This document shows, one piece after another, positions 53,735-61,856 of a stretch of DNA of 64,000 nucleotides. Positions within the stretch are counted from its first letter, which is position 1. Each line of letters starts with the position of its first letter. The notes beneath the pieces are model-generated. The model had not been told where the DNA came from. It made no database searches and saw nothing but the letters and a program-made list of their open reading frames with translations. The DNA lies in contig JBJEPQ010000056.1 of the NCBI GenBank assembly GCA_051881315.1, positions 62,001-126,000 on the forward strand, read 5' to 3'. Made by a program: the position numbers and the translations under genes. The stretch comes from CAG-488 sp051881315. Its GTDB lineage: Bacteria; Bacillota; Clostridia; Oscillospirales; Acutalibacteraceae.

Positions 53735-53768
53735 CCGTTCCTTTTCTTTCGGAAAGGGAACGGCTTTT
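53735..53768. terminator. Bidirectional terminator between birA and the coiled-coil gene
   Basis: CCGTTCC (53735-53741) pairs with GGAACGG (53757-53763), with TTTT after it on the plus strand and TTTTTT on the minus strand. It serves both convergent genes. Confidence 0.8.
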
Positions 53769-53772
53769 GTTA

Positions 53773-54429
53773 TCATATATTGTTGTATTTTTCTTCCGTC
53801 CTGCGGATAAGCTCCAGGGCTTCGCTGTTGTCCGATTTTGCAGATTTTCGGGCAGACTTTTTTTCGGCAGATTTTTGTGAAGTTTTCTTCGCCGCAGTTT
53901 TTTTCGGCGCAGTCTTTTTTTCCTTCTTTTCTGCCGCCGACGTCTTGCTCAGAATCTCTTTATAGCTTTTATTGATGCTTCGGTATTCTTTCTTTAAATC
54001 GGAAAGCGACGAAAATGTCTCGCCCAAAAGCATTGAAACGCTGTCGAGATACTCCTGAACGGCGGCGATATTTTCCTTGGCTTCTTCAATCTGTTCAGAC
54101 GTCATATCCTTTACCGAATTGCCGAAGAAACGGGCCGACTCAATATAGTTGTCGGAACATTCCTCCGCCTGACGAAGGAAAAGCTTGGACGGTTGATTTT
54201 TTTTGATACCCTTCTCATGCTCGGAAATTTCCCGTGACAGCTCGGATATTTCAATGTCTTTTTCGGCAATTTCCGACCTGAGACGCTCCGCCTCTGCCCT
54301 CAGCGAGTCAAGCTTTTCGGAATCTTTTTTCGCTCTGTTAAGCTTGATCTGCAAGGCATTGATATGATTCATAACATCGGCGCAGTCATAGCCGCCGAAC
54401 ATCACTTTTTTCAGGATAACTTCCTGCAT
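53773..54429 (-). CDS. DivIVA-like coiled-coil protein with basic C-terminus
   Basis: The 218-residue product (ATG at 54429; AAGGAG lies ten bases upstream, too close to the ATG at 54438) opens with VILKKVMFGGYDCADVMNHI. That resembles the DivIVA-type N-terminal segment and matches LFKKTPFGGFDRESVINYI in the protein at 13690-14175. A coiled coil follows to about residue 145. The last ~65 residues are Lys/Ala/Ser-rich with KKTA and KKSA repeats, like nucleic-acid- or polyanion-binding tails, and end in a short helix. It lies 18 bases after mscL and is probably co-transcribed with it. Confidence 0.75.
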   Translation of the reverse strand: MQEVILKKVMFGGYDCADVMNHINALQIKLNRAKKDSEKLDSLRAEAERLRSEIAEKDIEISELSREISEHEKGIKKNQPSKLFLRQAEECSDNYIESARFFGNSVKDMTSEQIEEAKENIAAVQEYLDSVSMLLGETFSSLSDLKKEYRSINKSYKEILSKTSAAEKKEKKTAPKKTAAKKTSQKSAEKKSARKSAKSDNSEALELIRRTEEKYNNI

Positions 54430-54447
54430 AACGGACATTCTCCTTAT

Positions 54448-54873
54448 TTATTCAACATCGGAGGTACAGTGAGGACACTTGACAGCCTCGATGTCGATTT
54501 CGGATTTGCAGTAGGGGCAAACCTTGGTTGTGGGAGCAGGCTCCTCCTCCTCGGGCTTCTTGCGAAGACGCTCGGAAACATCGTTGATAACCTTGATGAT
54601 AGCGAAGATAACAAGAGCCATAATGAAGAAGTTGATGATGGCTGTGATGAACTTGCCGTAGTTTATTGTTGCTTCACCGATCTTGACTGCAAGAGATGAA
54701 AAATCAACCTTGCCTAAAATGATACCGAGAAGCGGAGTAACGATATCGTCAACAAGCGAGCTGACTATCGCCTGGAACGCACCGCCGATGATAACGCCGA
54801 CTGCAAGATCAATAACGTTGCCTCGCATAATAAACTTCTTAAATTCCGCAAAAAATCCTTTTTCTTTTGACAT
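54448..54873 (-). CDS. mscL: Large-conductance mechanosensitive channel with zinc-ribbon tail
   Basis: Residues 1-100 are a typical MscL: FFAEFKKFIMRGNVIDLAVGVIIGGAF-type N-terminus and first helix, DDIVTPLLG, the second helix near 78-95 and the cytoplasmic helix. The channel releases solutes when membrane tension rises. After an acidic linker the last 25 residues form a CPYC-x10-CPHC zinc ribbon (Cys119, 122, 133, 136), not part of the standard channel. Its promoter is 31 bases upstream of the start; a DivIVA-like gene follows. Confidence 0.93.
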   Translation of the reverse strand: MSKEKGFFAEFKKFIMRGNVIDLAVGVIIGGAFQAIVSSLVDDIVTPLLGIILGKVDFSSLAVKIGEATINYGKFITAIINFFIMALVIFAIIKVINDVSERLRKKPEEEEPAPTTKVCPYCKSEIDIEAVKCPHCTSDVE

Positions 54874-54903
54874 AACCGAACCACCCTATAATTATTTTTA
54901 ATT

Positions 54904-54932
54904 ATATTAGCATATCTGTTATTTTTTTTCAA
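54904..54932 (-). promoter_or_regulatory. Promoter of mscL
   Basis: On the minus strand TTGAAA (54927-54932), a 17-base spacer and TAATAT (54904-54909), 31 bases before the mscL ATG. Confidence 0.7.
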
Positions 54933-54991
54933 TAATTTAAATGAATATTACGCAAAATTTTTTGGATTCAGTCGGATTATGGTCTGAAAAA

Positions 54992-56956
54992 TCAGTTGTT
55001 GTAATACAGATCGTTGTCGGTATAACGGCAAAGAGGATAGGCAATCTCCTGCGTAGGAATATCATCTGCACCGTAATCGGATACCAGTCCGATCGGTGAG
55101 GAAATTTCAACCGGCTTTGCCGCATCGCTCGGTTCGGCGCACAGCGTCACGGCAAAGGAGGAAATCTTCGCTTTTCCTGCCTCCGACGCTCCGAGCATAA
55201 GCGTGAAGTACACCTCCTCGCAGAAGGTGTTGTCCTCGGAAAAATTGTAGCTGGTGAAATATGCCTGAAGCACGCTCGACACGGGAATGATGTGCGTACC
55301 TGCCGTCAGTTCGATTTCCTGCATAAACTGCAAAGCTGTTTTCCTGTCGCTGAACTCAAGCTCAGAAGAAAATTTTTGATAAAGCACGGGGTTTATCTTC
55401 ACCGTACACGCTTCCTCGGCTTCGACCGTTACATAACCGCTGAGAAAAATATTGCACGGGAAATCAAGGCTGAGCTTATACGATGAAATCGGCATTTTTT
55501 CAAGCTCGGAGGTTCCGTTCACGGTGAAAACATCGTCTGCTCCGCTCTTTTTCCACGAGATATGTTTGATGAACGGCTGAGGTTTCCTTTTGGGAAGAAA
55601 TCGGCTGTTCCGAACCATAACGGCAATCGTATTTCCGATAAATTCGGTGTATTTTGTTATGCAGTAATTTGTCATTGCGCCGCCGTAAAGGTTGGTCGTC
55701 CACACAAGTTGACAGGCATTTACCCCGTAGGTGTCAGCCGCATAGTCCGACATATACGGATTGATCGAGGCGGCAAGCACCGCTTCGTCGGTGTAGTCGG
55801 AATAGTCATATTCATAATTGAAATTATTGACAAGATCCGCAAGCGCCGTTATGCAGTTTGCGTGCTGACGGGGATAAAAAATTGTTCGTCCGGCATATGT
55901 AGCGTTGCTTGTGTGAAGCTCCATAACGGCACAGAGCTTATCGTTCTTTATGCTTTCAAGATATGCCATAACAACCTGAGTTTCTTTCTGATCGGCTGCG
56001 GAATCACCCTTTTTTATTCTCACGCACTCGTCCCATTTATACGGAAAATTGTACTCGACATTCATTCCGTTTTTGTTGTAGGCAAGTCCCTGTGACAGTC
56101 CGTAAGGATTGACGGCAGGAATCACGGTGATCTTCACCTTTTCGTGAAGCATACGAAGCGTGTCGTCACTATCATAGTCACGGCAGAGGCAGTCAAGAAA
56201 ATGTGAAAGAGCAAGCAGAGCGCATTTATCCATTCCGTGAAAACAGGTTGCGATCAAAATCGACTTTTCGTACACGGCAGGCGAAAAGGAATAGGCATAA
56301 ATAATATTTTCATCGTCGGTGTCCGTACCGAGCACCTCCCTCGTCACATAATCGGGGAAATCGGCAAGAAGCGGATTTAGCCTGAAGTCAAGGTAATCCT
56401 CATACGGCACCTTGTATTTTGAAAGCGGCGCAACACCCTCCGAGTCGGTAAACTCCGTCGGCAAATACCAGTCGGGCGTCAGACCTGCCGCCTTAACTCC
56501 GCTCGCATTTTTGATTTTTTCTATCTCCTCTGAAACCCTCTGCGACAGGCGGTTTTTATACTCCTCGGCAGACCTCTCCAGCTCCTTAACGGCATTGATA
56601 ACGAGGTTGCTGTCCTCCTCTATCCACTCGCCCATCGCCTCGACGCCCTCCTCAACGTGATGAGCCACGGAATTGGTCGTGATAATAACATCATCGTCGC
56701 TGATACCGAAAACGCCGATTTGCAGTATGCCCTCTTTTTCGATGCACGGTGACGGGATTGTGCAGGCGTCGTTTTCAAGAGTGACACGGTAGTTATCCGC
56801 ACCGCCCACTGAGAACACAGCCGTTTTCGCAAAGCCGTCCCATGCTTCGTCAAAGGTGAATTGGCAGGTATCATAATTTACACTTCCGCCCGTTGTGATG
56901 CAGTCCTCTGTTATTTTCAGTCGGTTTCCCTCGACCGACAATTTAATTATGTTCAT
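54992..56956 (-). CDS. Phage-tail-like N-terminus fused to M14 peptidase-like domain
   Basis: The 654-residue product starts at the ATG at 56956; AAGGAGG abuts an earlier ATG at 56965 and is correctly spaced for this one. Residues ~1-95 (CQFTFDEAWDGFAKTAVF, then IPSPCIEKEGILQIGVFG) resemble N-terminal domains of siphophage tail/baseplate proteins. A coiled coil at ~110-140 follows. Residues ~160-450 resemble M14 carboxypeptidases: FHGMD at the first zinc site (usually HxxE), VNPYGLSQGLAYNKNGMN and MELHTS with the last zinc histidine; the usual NR pair is absent. The rest is beta-rich. No signal peptide is seen. It is the last gene of a three-gene cassette. Confidence 0.75.
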   Translation of the reverse strand: MNIIKLSVEGNRLKITEDCITTGGSVNYDTCQFTFDEAWDGFAKTAVFSVGGADNYRVTLENDACTIPSPCIEKEGILQIGVFGISDDDVIITTNSVAHHVEEGVEAMGEWIEEDSNLVINAVKELERSAEEYKNRLSQRVSEEIEKIKNASGVKAAGLTPDWYLPTEFTDSEGVAPLSKYKVPYEDYLDFRLNPLLADFPDYVTREVLGTDTDDENIIYAYSFSPAVYEKSILIATCFHGMDKCALLALSHFLDCLCRDYDSDDTLRMLHEKVKITVIPAVNPYGLSQGLAYNKNGMNVEYNFPYKWDECVRIKKGDSAADQKETQVVMAYLESIKNDKLCAVMELHTSNATYAGRTIFYPRQHANCITALADLVNNFNYEYDYSDYTDEAVLAASINPYMSDYAADTYGVNACQLVWTTNLYGGAMTNYCITKYTEFIGNTIAVMVRNSRFLPKRKPQPFIKHISWKKSGADDVFTVNGTSELEKMPISSYKLSLDFPCNIFLSGYVTVEAEEACTVKINPVLYQKFSSELEFSDRKTALQFMQEIELTAGTHIIPVSSVLQAYFTSYNFSEDNTFCEEVYFTLMLGASEAGKAKISSFAVTLCAEPSDAAKPVEISSPIGLVSDYGADDIPTQEIAYPLCRYTDNDLYYNN

Positions 56957-56957
56957 A

Positions 56958-57185
56958 TCAAACATCCTCCTTGTTATAATAATTGATCAGTTTTTTTCCT
57001 ATTGCGGCAAGCTCACGCTTCTGGTCATAGAAAATCGTCAGCTTGCGCTTTGTTTCATAGGTTTTCAGGTAGTTTCCCGAAGCATAGGACTCCTTCAAAA
57101 CCTTCCTGTATTTTTTTATCAGCTCATCTATCAGCTTTGCGGAGTCAAGGTATTCTTCGCCCAGCTCCTCTAAGGTCTTTTGCAC
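56958..57185 (-). CDS. Small coiled-coil protein of the phage-like cassette
   Basis: The 75-residue product is almost entirely helical and highly charged (LEELGEEYLDSAKLIDELI, then KYRKVLKES). No family was recognised. The GTG start overlaps the end of the regulator gene by 16 bases and has a GAGGGGA site; the stop is one base before the ATG of the M14-like gene. This tight spacing makes it part of one unit. It could be an assembly partner or adaptor of one of the neighbours. Confidence 0.7.
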   Translation of the reverse strand: MQKTLEELGEEYLDSAKLIDELIKKYRKVLKESYASGNYLKTYETKRKLTIFYDQKRELAAIGKKLINYYNKEDV

Positions 57186-57814
57186 GAATAGTCCCCTCTC
57201 CCGTTTTTAAAACGCATTTCAATCTCAGCGTTGAAAAGAGCGGAATACCTGATCGCCGTTGTCAGCGACGGGAGCTTTTTTCCCGATTCGATTTCAGAAA
57301 GCTCACGAACACTTATTTTCAGATTTGCAGAGAGCCGTTGCTCGCTGATTGCATAAGAAATCCTCAGATTTCTAAGCTCGGCACAGAAAGAATTTGTGTT
57401 CCCGTTTTTTGCGGCGCAGATCTCCAACGCTCTGTTCACCTGCAAAGGAACAAGCTCCGCCTTTGCAATATCGTTCTGATACTCGATCAGCGGCGTCATC
57501 AGTCGAACTATGCCTTCGTTTGCTCTCATCAGAGTTTGATAAGCGTTCGGCTGACTTACTCCGAGGGCTTTGCCGATCTGCGAGGTGTTCATTCCGTCGT
57601 AAAGATAGAGCTTCATCACCCTTTTCTGTATCGGCGTCAGCTCGTTTTCAATGATTTTTTCAACGATCTTTGCTGTTGTCAGCTCACGGAGCCTGAACAC
57701 GAATTCGTCCAGAGTTTCAAGAGCCTCCTCCTCGGAAAGACCTCCGAGCCGCATACACCGCAATGCGGTTTTCGCCTCCTCCACAGAAATAATTTTTTCA
57801 GAAATGTTATTCAT
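57170..57814 (-). CDS. Regulator with sigma-region-4-like and Xre-like DNA-binding domains
   Basis: The 214-residue product starts at the ATG at 57814, which has GGAGG seven bases upstream; an ATG at 57832 overlaps no ribosome site. Residues ~50-110 (LTPIQKRVMKLYLYDGMNTSQ, then IGKALGVSQPNAYQTLMRA) look like a sigma-70 region 4 helix-turn-helix. Residues ~150-205 (ISEQRLSANLKISVRELSEI, then ESGKKLPSLTTAIRYS) look like an Xre/Cro-type one. Such fusions occur in phage-derived regulators. It heads the cassette with the coiled-coil and M14-like genes, and an 11-base palindrome lies 34 bases upstream of its start. Confidence 0.78.
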   Translation of the reverse strand: MNNISEKIISVEEAKTALRCMRLGGLSEEEALETLDEFVFRLRELTTAKIVEKIIENELTPIQKRVMKLYLYDGMNTSQIGKALGVSQPNAYQTLMRANEGIVRLMTPLIEYQNDIAKAELVPLQVNRALEICAAKNGNTNSFCAELRNLRISYAISEQRLSANLKISVRELSEIESGKKLPSLTTAIRYSALFNAEIEMRFKNGRGDYSCKRP

Positions 57815-57847
57815 TTTAACCTCCGACAACATTATTATCGGTCTTTC

Positions 57848-57858
57848 GTCCGACGGAC
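57848..57858. promoter_or_regulatory. Palindrome upstream of the cassette regulator
   Basis: GTCCGACGGAC is an 11-base perfect palindrome (odd centre base) 34 bases before the regulator ATG, in an AT-rich stretch. It is a plausible operator for the regulator's own helix-turn-helix; no second copy was found elsewhere by eye. Confidence 0.4.
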
Positions 57859-57929
57859 ATATAATAATTCCAAAACTGTCTTTTACACGGATATAGAGTT
57901 TTTTCGGTTATTGTCGGCATATTTCGGCT

Positions 57930-57961
57930 AAAAAAAGAGCCGCCGCAATAAGCGACAGCTC
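57930..57961 (-). terminator. Terminator of the lipase/HD operon
   Basis: On the minus strand GAGCTGTCGC (57961-57952) pairs with GCGGCGGCTC (57946-57937) with two G-U pairs and a 5-base loop, followed by seven T residues. It lies 18 bases after the HD gene stop. Confidence 0.85.
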
Positions 57962-57979
57962 ACAATAATATTCTTTCTA

Positions 57980-58564
57980 TTAAATTTTCTCTATTTCAGC
58001 GGCTATATCCGCTTCGCAGGAGCGCATTGCTTCAATCGTTTTCTCCCAAAGCACCGTCAGCTCCCAGCCGAGCATTTCCGCTCCCTTTTCAATGACCTCA
58101 CGGGAACAGCCTGCGGCAAACTTTTTGTCCTTATACTTCTTTTTGAGGCTCTTGACCTCCATATCCATAACGCTCTTTGAAGGTCTCATCAAAGCCGCCG
58201 CTCCGATAAGTCCCGTAAGCTCGTCCACCGCATAGAGAACCTTTTCCATTTCATGCTCCGGCTTAACGTCAACCGTCAGATCATAGCCGTGAGAACAGAT
58301 CGCATGGATCATATCCTCCCCTACTCCCGCCTCACGCAGAAGCTCGGGAGCCTTTATGCAATGCTGATCCGGATACTGTTCAAAATCTATATCGTGAAGC
58401 AGTCCGACTATGCCCCAGAACTCAGCGTCCTCACCGTAGCCGAGGTCGTTTGCGTACCATTTCATAACTCCCTCAACGGTCAGACCGTGCTGAAGATGAA
58501 ATCTTTCGCTGTTGTACTTTTTCAGAAGCTCAAAGGCTTCCTCTCTTGTGATATTGCTTTTCAT
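57980..58564 (-). CDS. HD-domain hydrolase-like protein
   Basis: The 194-residue product has the HD metal-binding pattern: a first histidine in FHLQHGLTVEGVM, LLHDIDFEQYP with the HD pair, HCIKAPELL and CSHGYD. HD proteins hydrolyse phosphate esters of nucleotides or related compounds; the substrate here is unknown. The ATG at 58564 has a GAGGTG site seven bases upstream; the frame's earlier GTG lies inside that site. It follows the lipase-like gene by 12 bases and ends in a strong terminator. Confidence 0.82.
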   Translation of the reverse strand: MKSNITREEAFELLKKYNSERFHLQHGLTVEGVMKWYANDLGYGEDAEFWGIVGLLHDIDFEQYPDQHCIKAPELLREAGVGEDMIHAICSHGYDLTVDVKPEHEMEKVLYAVDELTGLIGAAALMRPSKSVMDMEVKSLKKKYKDKKFAAGCSREVIEKGAEMLGWELTVLWEKTIEAMRSCEADIAAEIEKI

Positions 58565-58576
58565 CAGGAACACCTC

Positions 58577-60490
58577 TTATATAATATTAAAGACCAAAGC
58601 CTTTAACGCATTGTAAACCATTGTTATCAGCTTTTGCATACCGGGCTGAGAAATAAATTTCAGTATAAAAACAAGCAGACTGTCCTGCGGAGAATTGCTT
58701 TCAACTATCGGATTTTCGCTGTTAAAGCTGACCTTTTCTCCGTTCATCACCGTGAAATCAAAGGTCCTTGAGCCTATCGGAGTGACTGCACCGACCTGAA
58801 CATAGTTCACAGTCACCTCAGTCTTAACTCCCGAAGCGCACGGAATTTCACCCTTAAACGGAATTTCAATTTTTCCGCCGACAGGTATCTCTTTCAAGAA
58901 CGAATTGTCAAAATCAAGCTCCATTCCGCCGCACGAAACGGAAACAATCCTCAAAGGATATTTTTTAGAGCAGTTTTCAACAACAAGCGTGTTGTCAGCC
59001 TGAGAAACATAACCCTCAACGCTGTTGTTGAAGTGTGCAAACACAGCCTGACATCTGTTTGTGTCGGCGTGGAACTGCGGGAACTCCTTGTAGGTGTATA
59101 TATCAATTCGGTCGTCCGTAAACATCAGTCTTGTGATAAGCTCGGTGTTGTAGTCGCTCTTGACCGTCATTCCGTGATAGAAGCCGTCAACAAACCAAGT
59201 GTATTCGGGCAGGTAGCAGGTTGAAGCGTCAACCTCCATTGACGGAGAAAGATGATTGTGTGACTTATCACGGCAAACGGTTTTGAGCGTTTCATATCCG
59301 TTCGCAAACCTCTTTCCGAACGGAGCGCAGGCCGCACCGGTTGACGAGGACGCCGAGATAATTGCATCTCCGGCTTCGCCTCTGCCCACGATATCCTTGT
59401 TGCCCATACCTGCAATAATGTAGACGTTTATTCCTGCGTCAACGCAAGCCTGAAGCCTTTGTGCCATAGAGGGATAAATCTCCCTGTGGAAGCGATCGCT
59501 TTTCTCAAGCAACGGTGCTGACTCCTCTGAATTGAAGCAGGTATTCCTGATACTTTCGTAATCGTTCGCAGGAACAAAATCGAGCATACTGCCCCAGTAA
59601 CCCATTACGTTTTTGATATACGGAAGCAAACAGCCGAGAACCTCGTCGATAAAATTCAAATTCTCGTTTGACAAAAGCCAATGATAGTCATTTTCATACA
59701 TCATACCGTTTTCGATGAAATAAAGAAGATTTTCTTCATCGAATTTGATGTTGCCCGTGTAGAAACCGTATGCAACAGTTGAGCCGCCAATCGCAGGAAT
59801 GGTCAGCAAAACATTATTGATTTTATCGGCTTTTTTCTCGCCGTAAAGATTGAGAAAGGTTGCCCCGACCTGTCCGCCGTGGCTCACACAGTAAATATTT
59901 ACCTTTTCGGCTCCGGTGTACTCAAGCACGCTGTCAATGTATCTGTCAAGATCGGCGGCACATTTTTCAACATTCATTCTGAAATCGGTGCTGAAATTGA
60001 AGATATATTCGTTCCAGTCCTCACCGATATAACTGCCGAACATCGCCATGATCTCCTGCTCATACATATATTTTCCGTCCTCGTTTTTGAGCAGATAGGT
60101 GTTGCTTGAATCCGCCGCAGTTGATGTGTATGTATGGATATCATAAGCACTTGTTCCGTCGGGATTGCATCTCATATGTTCAAACATCTGCGCAAACTCA
60201 ACGCCTACGGTATCGGCGATAAGCTGAGCGTTTCCCTCTGTCAGCTCCTTAACGCCTTTGGCAAGATCTATCGAACGTGCAAGCACCCTTTTCAAAATAA
60301 GCTCGGTGTCAATTCCCCAGACGTGAGTTTTTGTACCGTCCTCATTTTGCATATAAAGTCCCGATGACGAGTAGCCCGGCACAATGATTATCGGGTAAAA
60401 CTCCTCACGGTCAATTACTGCCGCAAAGCTTTGAACACTCAGCGTTAATGCGATAATAATGCTTAGAATTACTGCTATTGTTTTCTTCAT
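58577..60490 (-). CDS. Secreted alpha/beta hydrolase, LCAT-like lipase/acyltransferase
   Basis: The 637-residue product has a signal peptide (about 1-23, cleavage after SFAA). A hydrolase domain follows with an oxyanion segment PIIIVPGYSSSGLY (about 33-46) and the nucleophile elbow IYCVSHGGQVGA, where serine sits in CVSHG instead of GxSxG, as in lecithin:cholesterol acyltransferase-like enzymes. A later histidine occurs in KSHNHLSPSMEVD. The last ~180 residues look like a beta-sandwich plus a hydrophobic end (MQKLITMVYNALKALVFNI) that might hold it to the membrane. The substrate is probably a lipid or ester; unknown. An HD-domain gene follows. Confidence 0.8.
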   Translation of the reverse strand: MKKTIAVILSIIIALTLSVQSFAAVIDREEFYPIIIVPGYSSSGLYMQNEDGTKTHVWGIDTELILKRVLARSIDLAKGVKELTEGNAQLIADTVGVEFAQMFEHMRCNPDGTSAYDIHTYTSTAADSSNTYLLKNEDGKYMYEQEIMAMFGSYIGEDWNEYIFNFSTDFRMNVEKCAADLDRYIDSVLEYTGAEKVNIYCVSHGGQVGATFLNLYGEKKADKINNVLLTIPAIGGSTVAYGFYTGNIKFDEENLLYFIENGMMYENDYHWLLSNENLNFIDEVLGCLLPYIKNVMGYWGSMLDFVPANDYESIRNTCFNSEESAPLLEKSDRFHREIYPSMAQRLQACVDAGINVYIIAGMGNKDIVGRGEAGDAIISASSSTGAACAPFGKRFANGYETLKTVCRDKSHNHLSPSMEVDASTCYLPEYTWFVDGFYHGMTVKSDYNTELITRLMFTDDRIDIYTYKEFPQFHADTNRCQAVFAHFNNSVEGYVSQADNTLVVENCSKKYPLRIVSVSCGGMELDFDNSFLKEIPVGGKIEIPFKGEIPCASGVKTEVTVNYVQVGAVTPIGSRTFDFTVMNGEKVSFNSENPIVESNSPQDSLLVFILKFISQPGMQKLITMVYNALKALVFNII

Positions 60491-60553
60491 ATTGCCCTCT
60501 CCTATAAAAACTATACCGCTATTATATCACCGCTTGAACAGGTTTTCAACAAT

Positions 60554-60591
60554 AAAAACAACTGCCGTATTCGCTGAATGAACACGGCAGT
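60554..60591 (-). terminator. Terminator of the MacA/MacB-like operon
   Basis: ACTGCCGTGTTC and GAATACGGCAGT form a near-perfect stem on the minus strand (60591 to 60561), followed by TGTTTTTATT. It lies nine bases after the permease stop. Confidence 0.85.
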
Positions 60592-60599
60592 CAAATTAT

Positions 60600-61844
60600 T
60601 TAATCTCTTCTCAAAGCTTCTATCGGAGTCATTTGTGCGGCTCGTTTTGCAGGATAAATTCCGAAGAAAATTCCTATTGCGCTGGAGAAGCCTACGGCGA
60701 TAAGCACCGTTGTGAACTTGACGGCTATCGGTATTTTCAGATATGCCGCCACCGCCAATGCTCCGCCGACACCGAGGATAAAGCCGATCGCTCCGCCGAG
60801 CAGACACAGAATTACCGATTCCGTTAGGAACTGGAGCATTATTGTTGATGTCTTTGCTCCCAGCGCCTTTCTGATACCGATTTCCCTCGTTCGTTCCGTA
60901 ACCGACACAAGCATAATGTTCATTACGCCTATTCCGCCGACAAGAAGGGAAATTGCGCTGACAGCGGCAATAAACGTTGTGAAGATATTGATAACGGAAT
61001 CAAGCAGGTCAATATACGTTGCCATTATATTCAGAGTATATACCGAATCGTCAAAATCGCCGTGCCTTGTCTTGATAAGGTTGAGCGCAGACTCGCCGAC
61101 ATTGTCAAGATCCGCCCCGTCGGTCGCCATAAAATAGACCTGAGTGAATTTATTTACCGTGTCGCTCAGCTCTCCGTTGAGCGACGCCGGAATACCGATC
61201 ATTGCCATAGTCATTTGGCTTGATGACGAATACATCGACATCATACTGTCCATCTGATCCTGTGAAATCATTGAATTGTCCGTCATATCGACAACTCCGA
61301 TAACCTTGAGCGATACCGTGGTGTTGTTGACGGTGTAATTGATCGTCTCGCCGACGCAATTTTCCTTTCCAAAAATGTCCTTAGCCGTCATCGTGCTTAT
61401 AATGCAGACATTACTCTTCTGTTCGTATTCGTCCCTTGTCCATGATCTGCCGTATTTCGGAGTAAGCTGATTGACAATGAGCATATCCTCGTTGCCTGCA
61501 ATCGTAATAGAATATCCGCTGTAACCATTCGCCTGAACCTGACCGAATGTGAACTCATACGGGGTGCAGTATGTGACATTGCTCAGCTTTTTGATTAAGG
61601 AGATATCCTCCTCCGTGATGTACTGAGACTGATTTGCAACGTTCACATTAACGGCTATCTGAATCGCATTCGATCCCATATCCTCTATCATTCCGACAAT
61701 ATAGTCACGTCCGCCGTTGCCTATAGTGACGATCGCAATGACCGAAGCAACGCCGATTATAATTCCGAGCATCGTCAGAAGAGAACGCATCATATTCGTT
61801 TTTATGCTGTAAATCGCAATGCGTATATTTTCTCTGATATCCAC
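60600..61844 (-). CDS. ABC transporter permease, MacB/FtsX type
   Basis: The 414-residue product has an N-terminal helix (SLLTMLGIIIGVASVIAIVT), a large extracytoplasmic domain of about 230 residues and three C-terminal helices. The hallmark VTERTREIGIRKALGAK segment and a PAKRAAQMTPIEALR end are present. MacB-type permeases use ATP to move or extract substrates without carrying them through the membrane. Translation starts at a GTG behind a GGAGG site, 12 bases after the adaptor gene. No ATPase gene is adjacent. Confidence 0.93.
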   Translation of the reverse strand: MDIRENIRIAIYSIKTNMMRSLLTMLGIIIGVASVIAIVTIGNGGRDYIVGMIEDMGSNAIQIAVNVNVANQSQYITEEDISLIKKLSNVTYCTPYEFTFGQVQANGYSGYSITIAGNEDMLIVNQLTPKYGRSWTRDEYEQKSNVCIISTMTAKDIFGKENCVGETINYTVNNTTVSLKVIGVVDMTDNSMISQDQMDSMMSMYSSSSQMTMAMIGIPASLNGELSDTVNKFTQVYFMATDGADLDNVGESALNLIKTRHGDFDDSVYTLNIMATYIDLLDSVINIFTTFIAAVSAISLLVGGIGVMNIMLVSVTERTREIGIRKALGAKTSTIMLQFLTESVILCLLGGAIGFILGVGGALAVAAYLKIPIAVKFTTVLIAVGFSSAIGIFFGIYPAKRAAQMTPIEALRRD

Positions 61845-61856
61845 AGCCGTCCTCCG

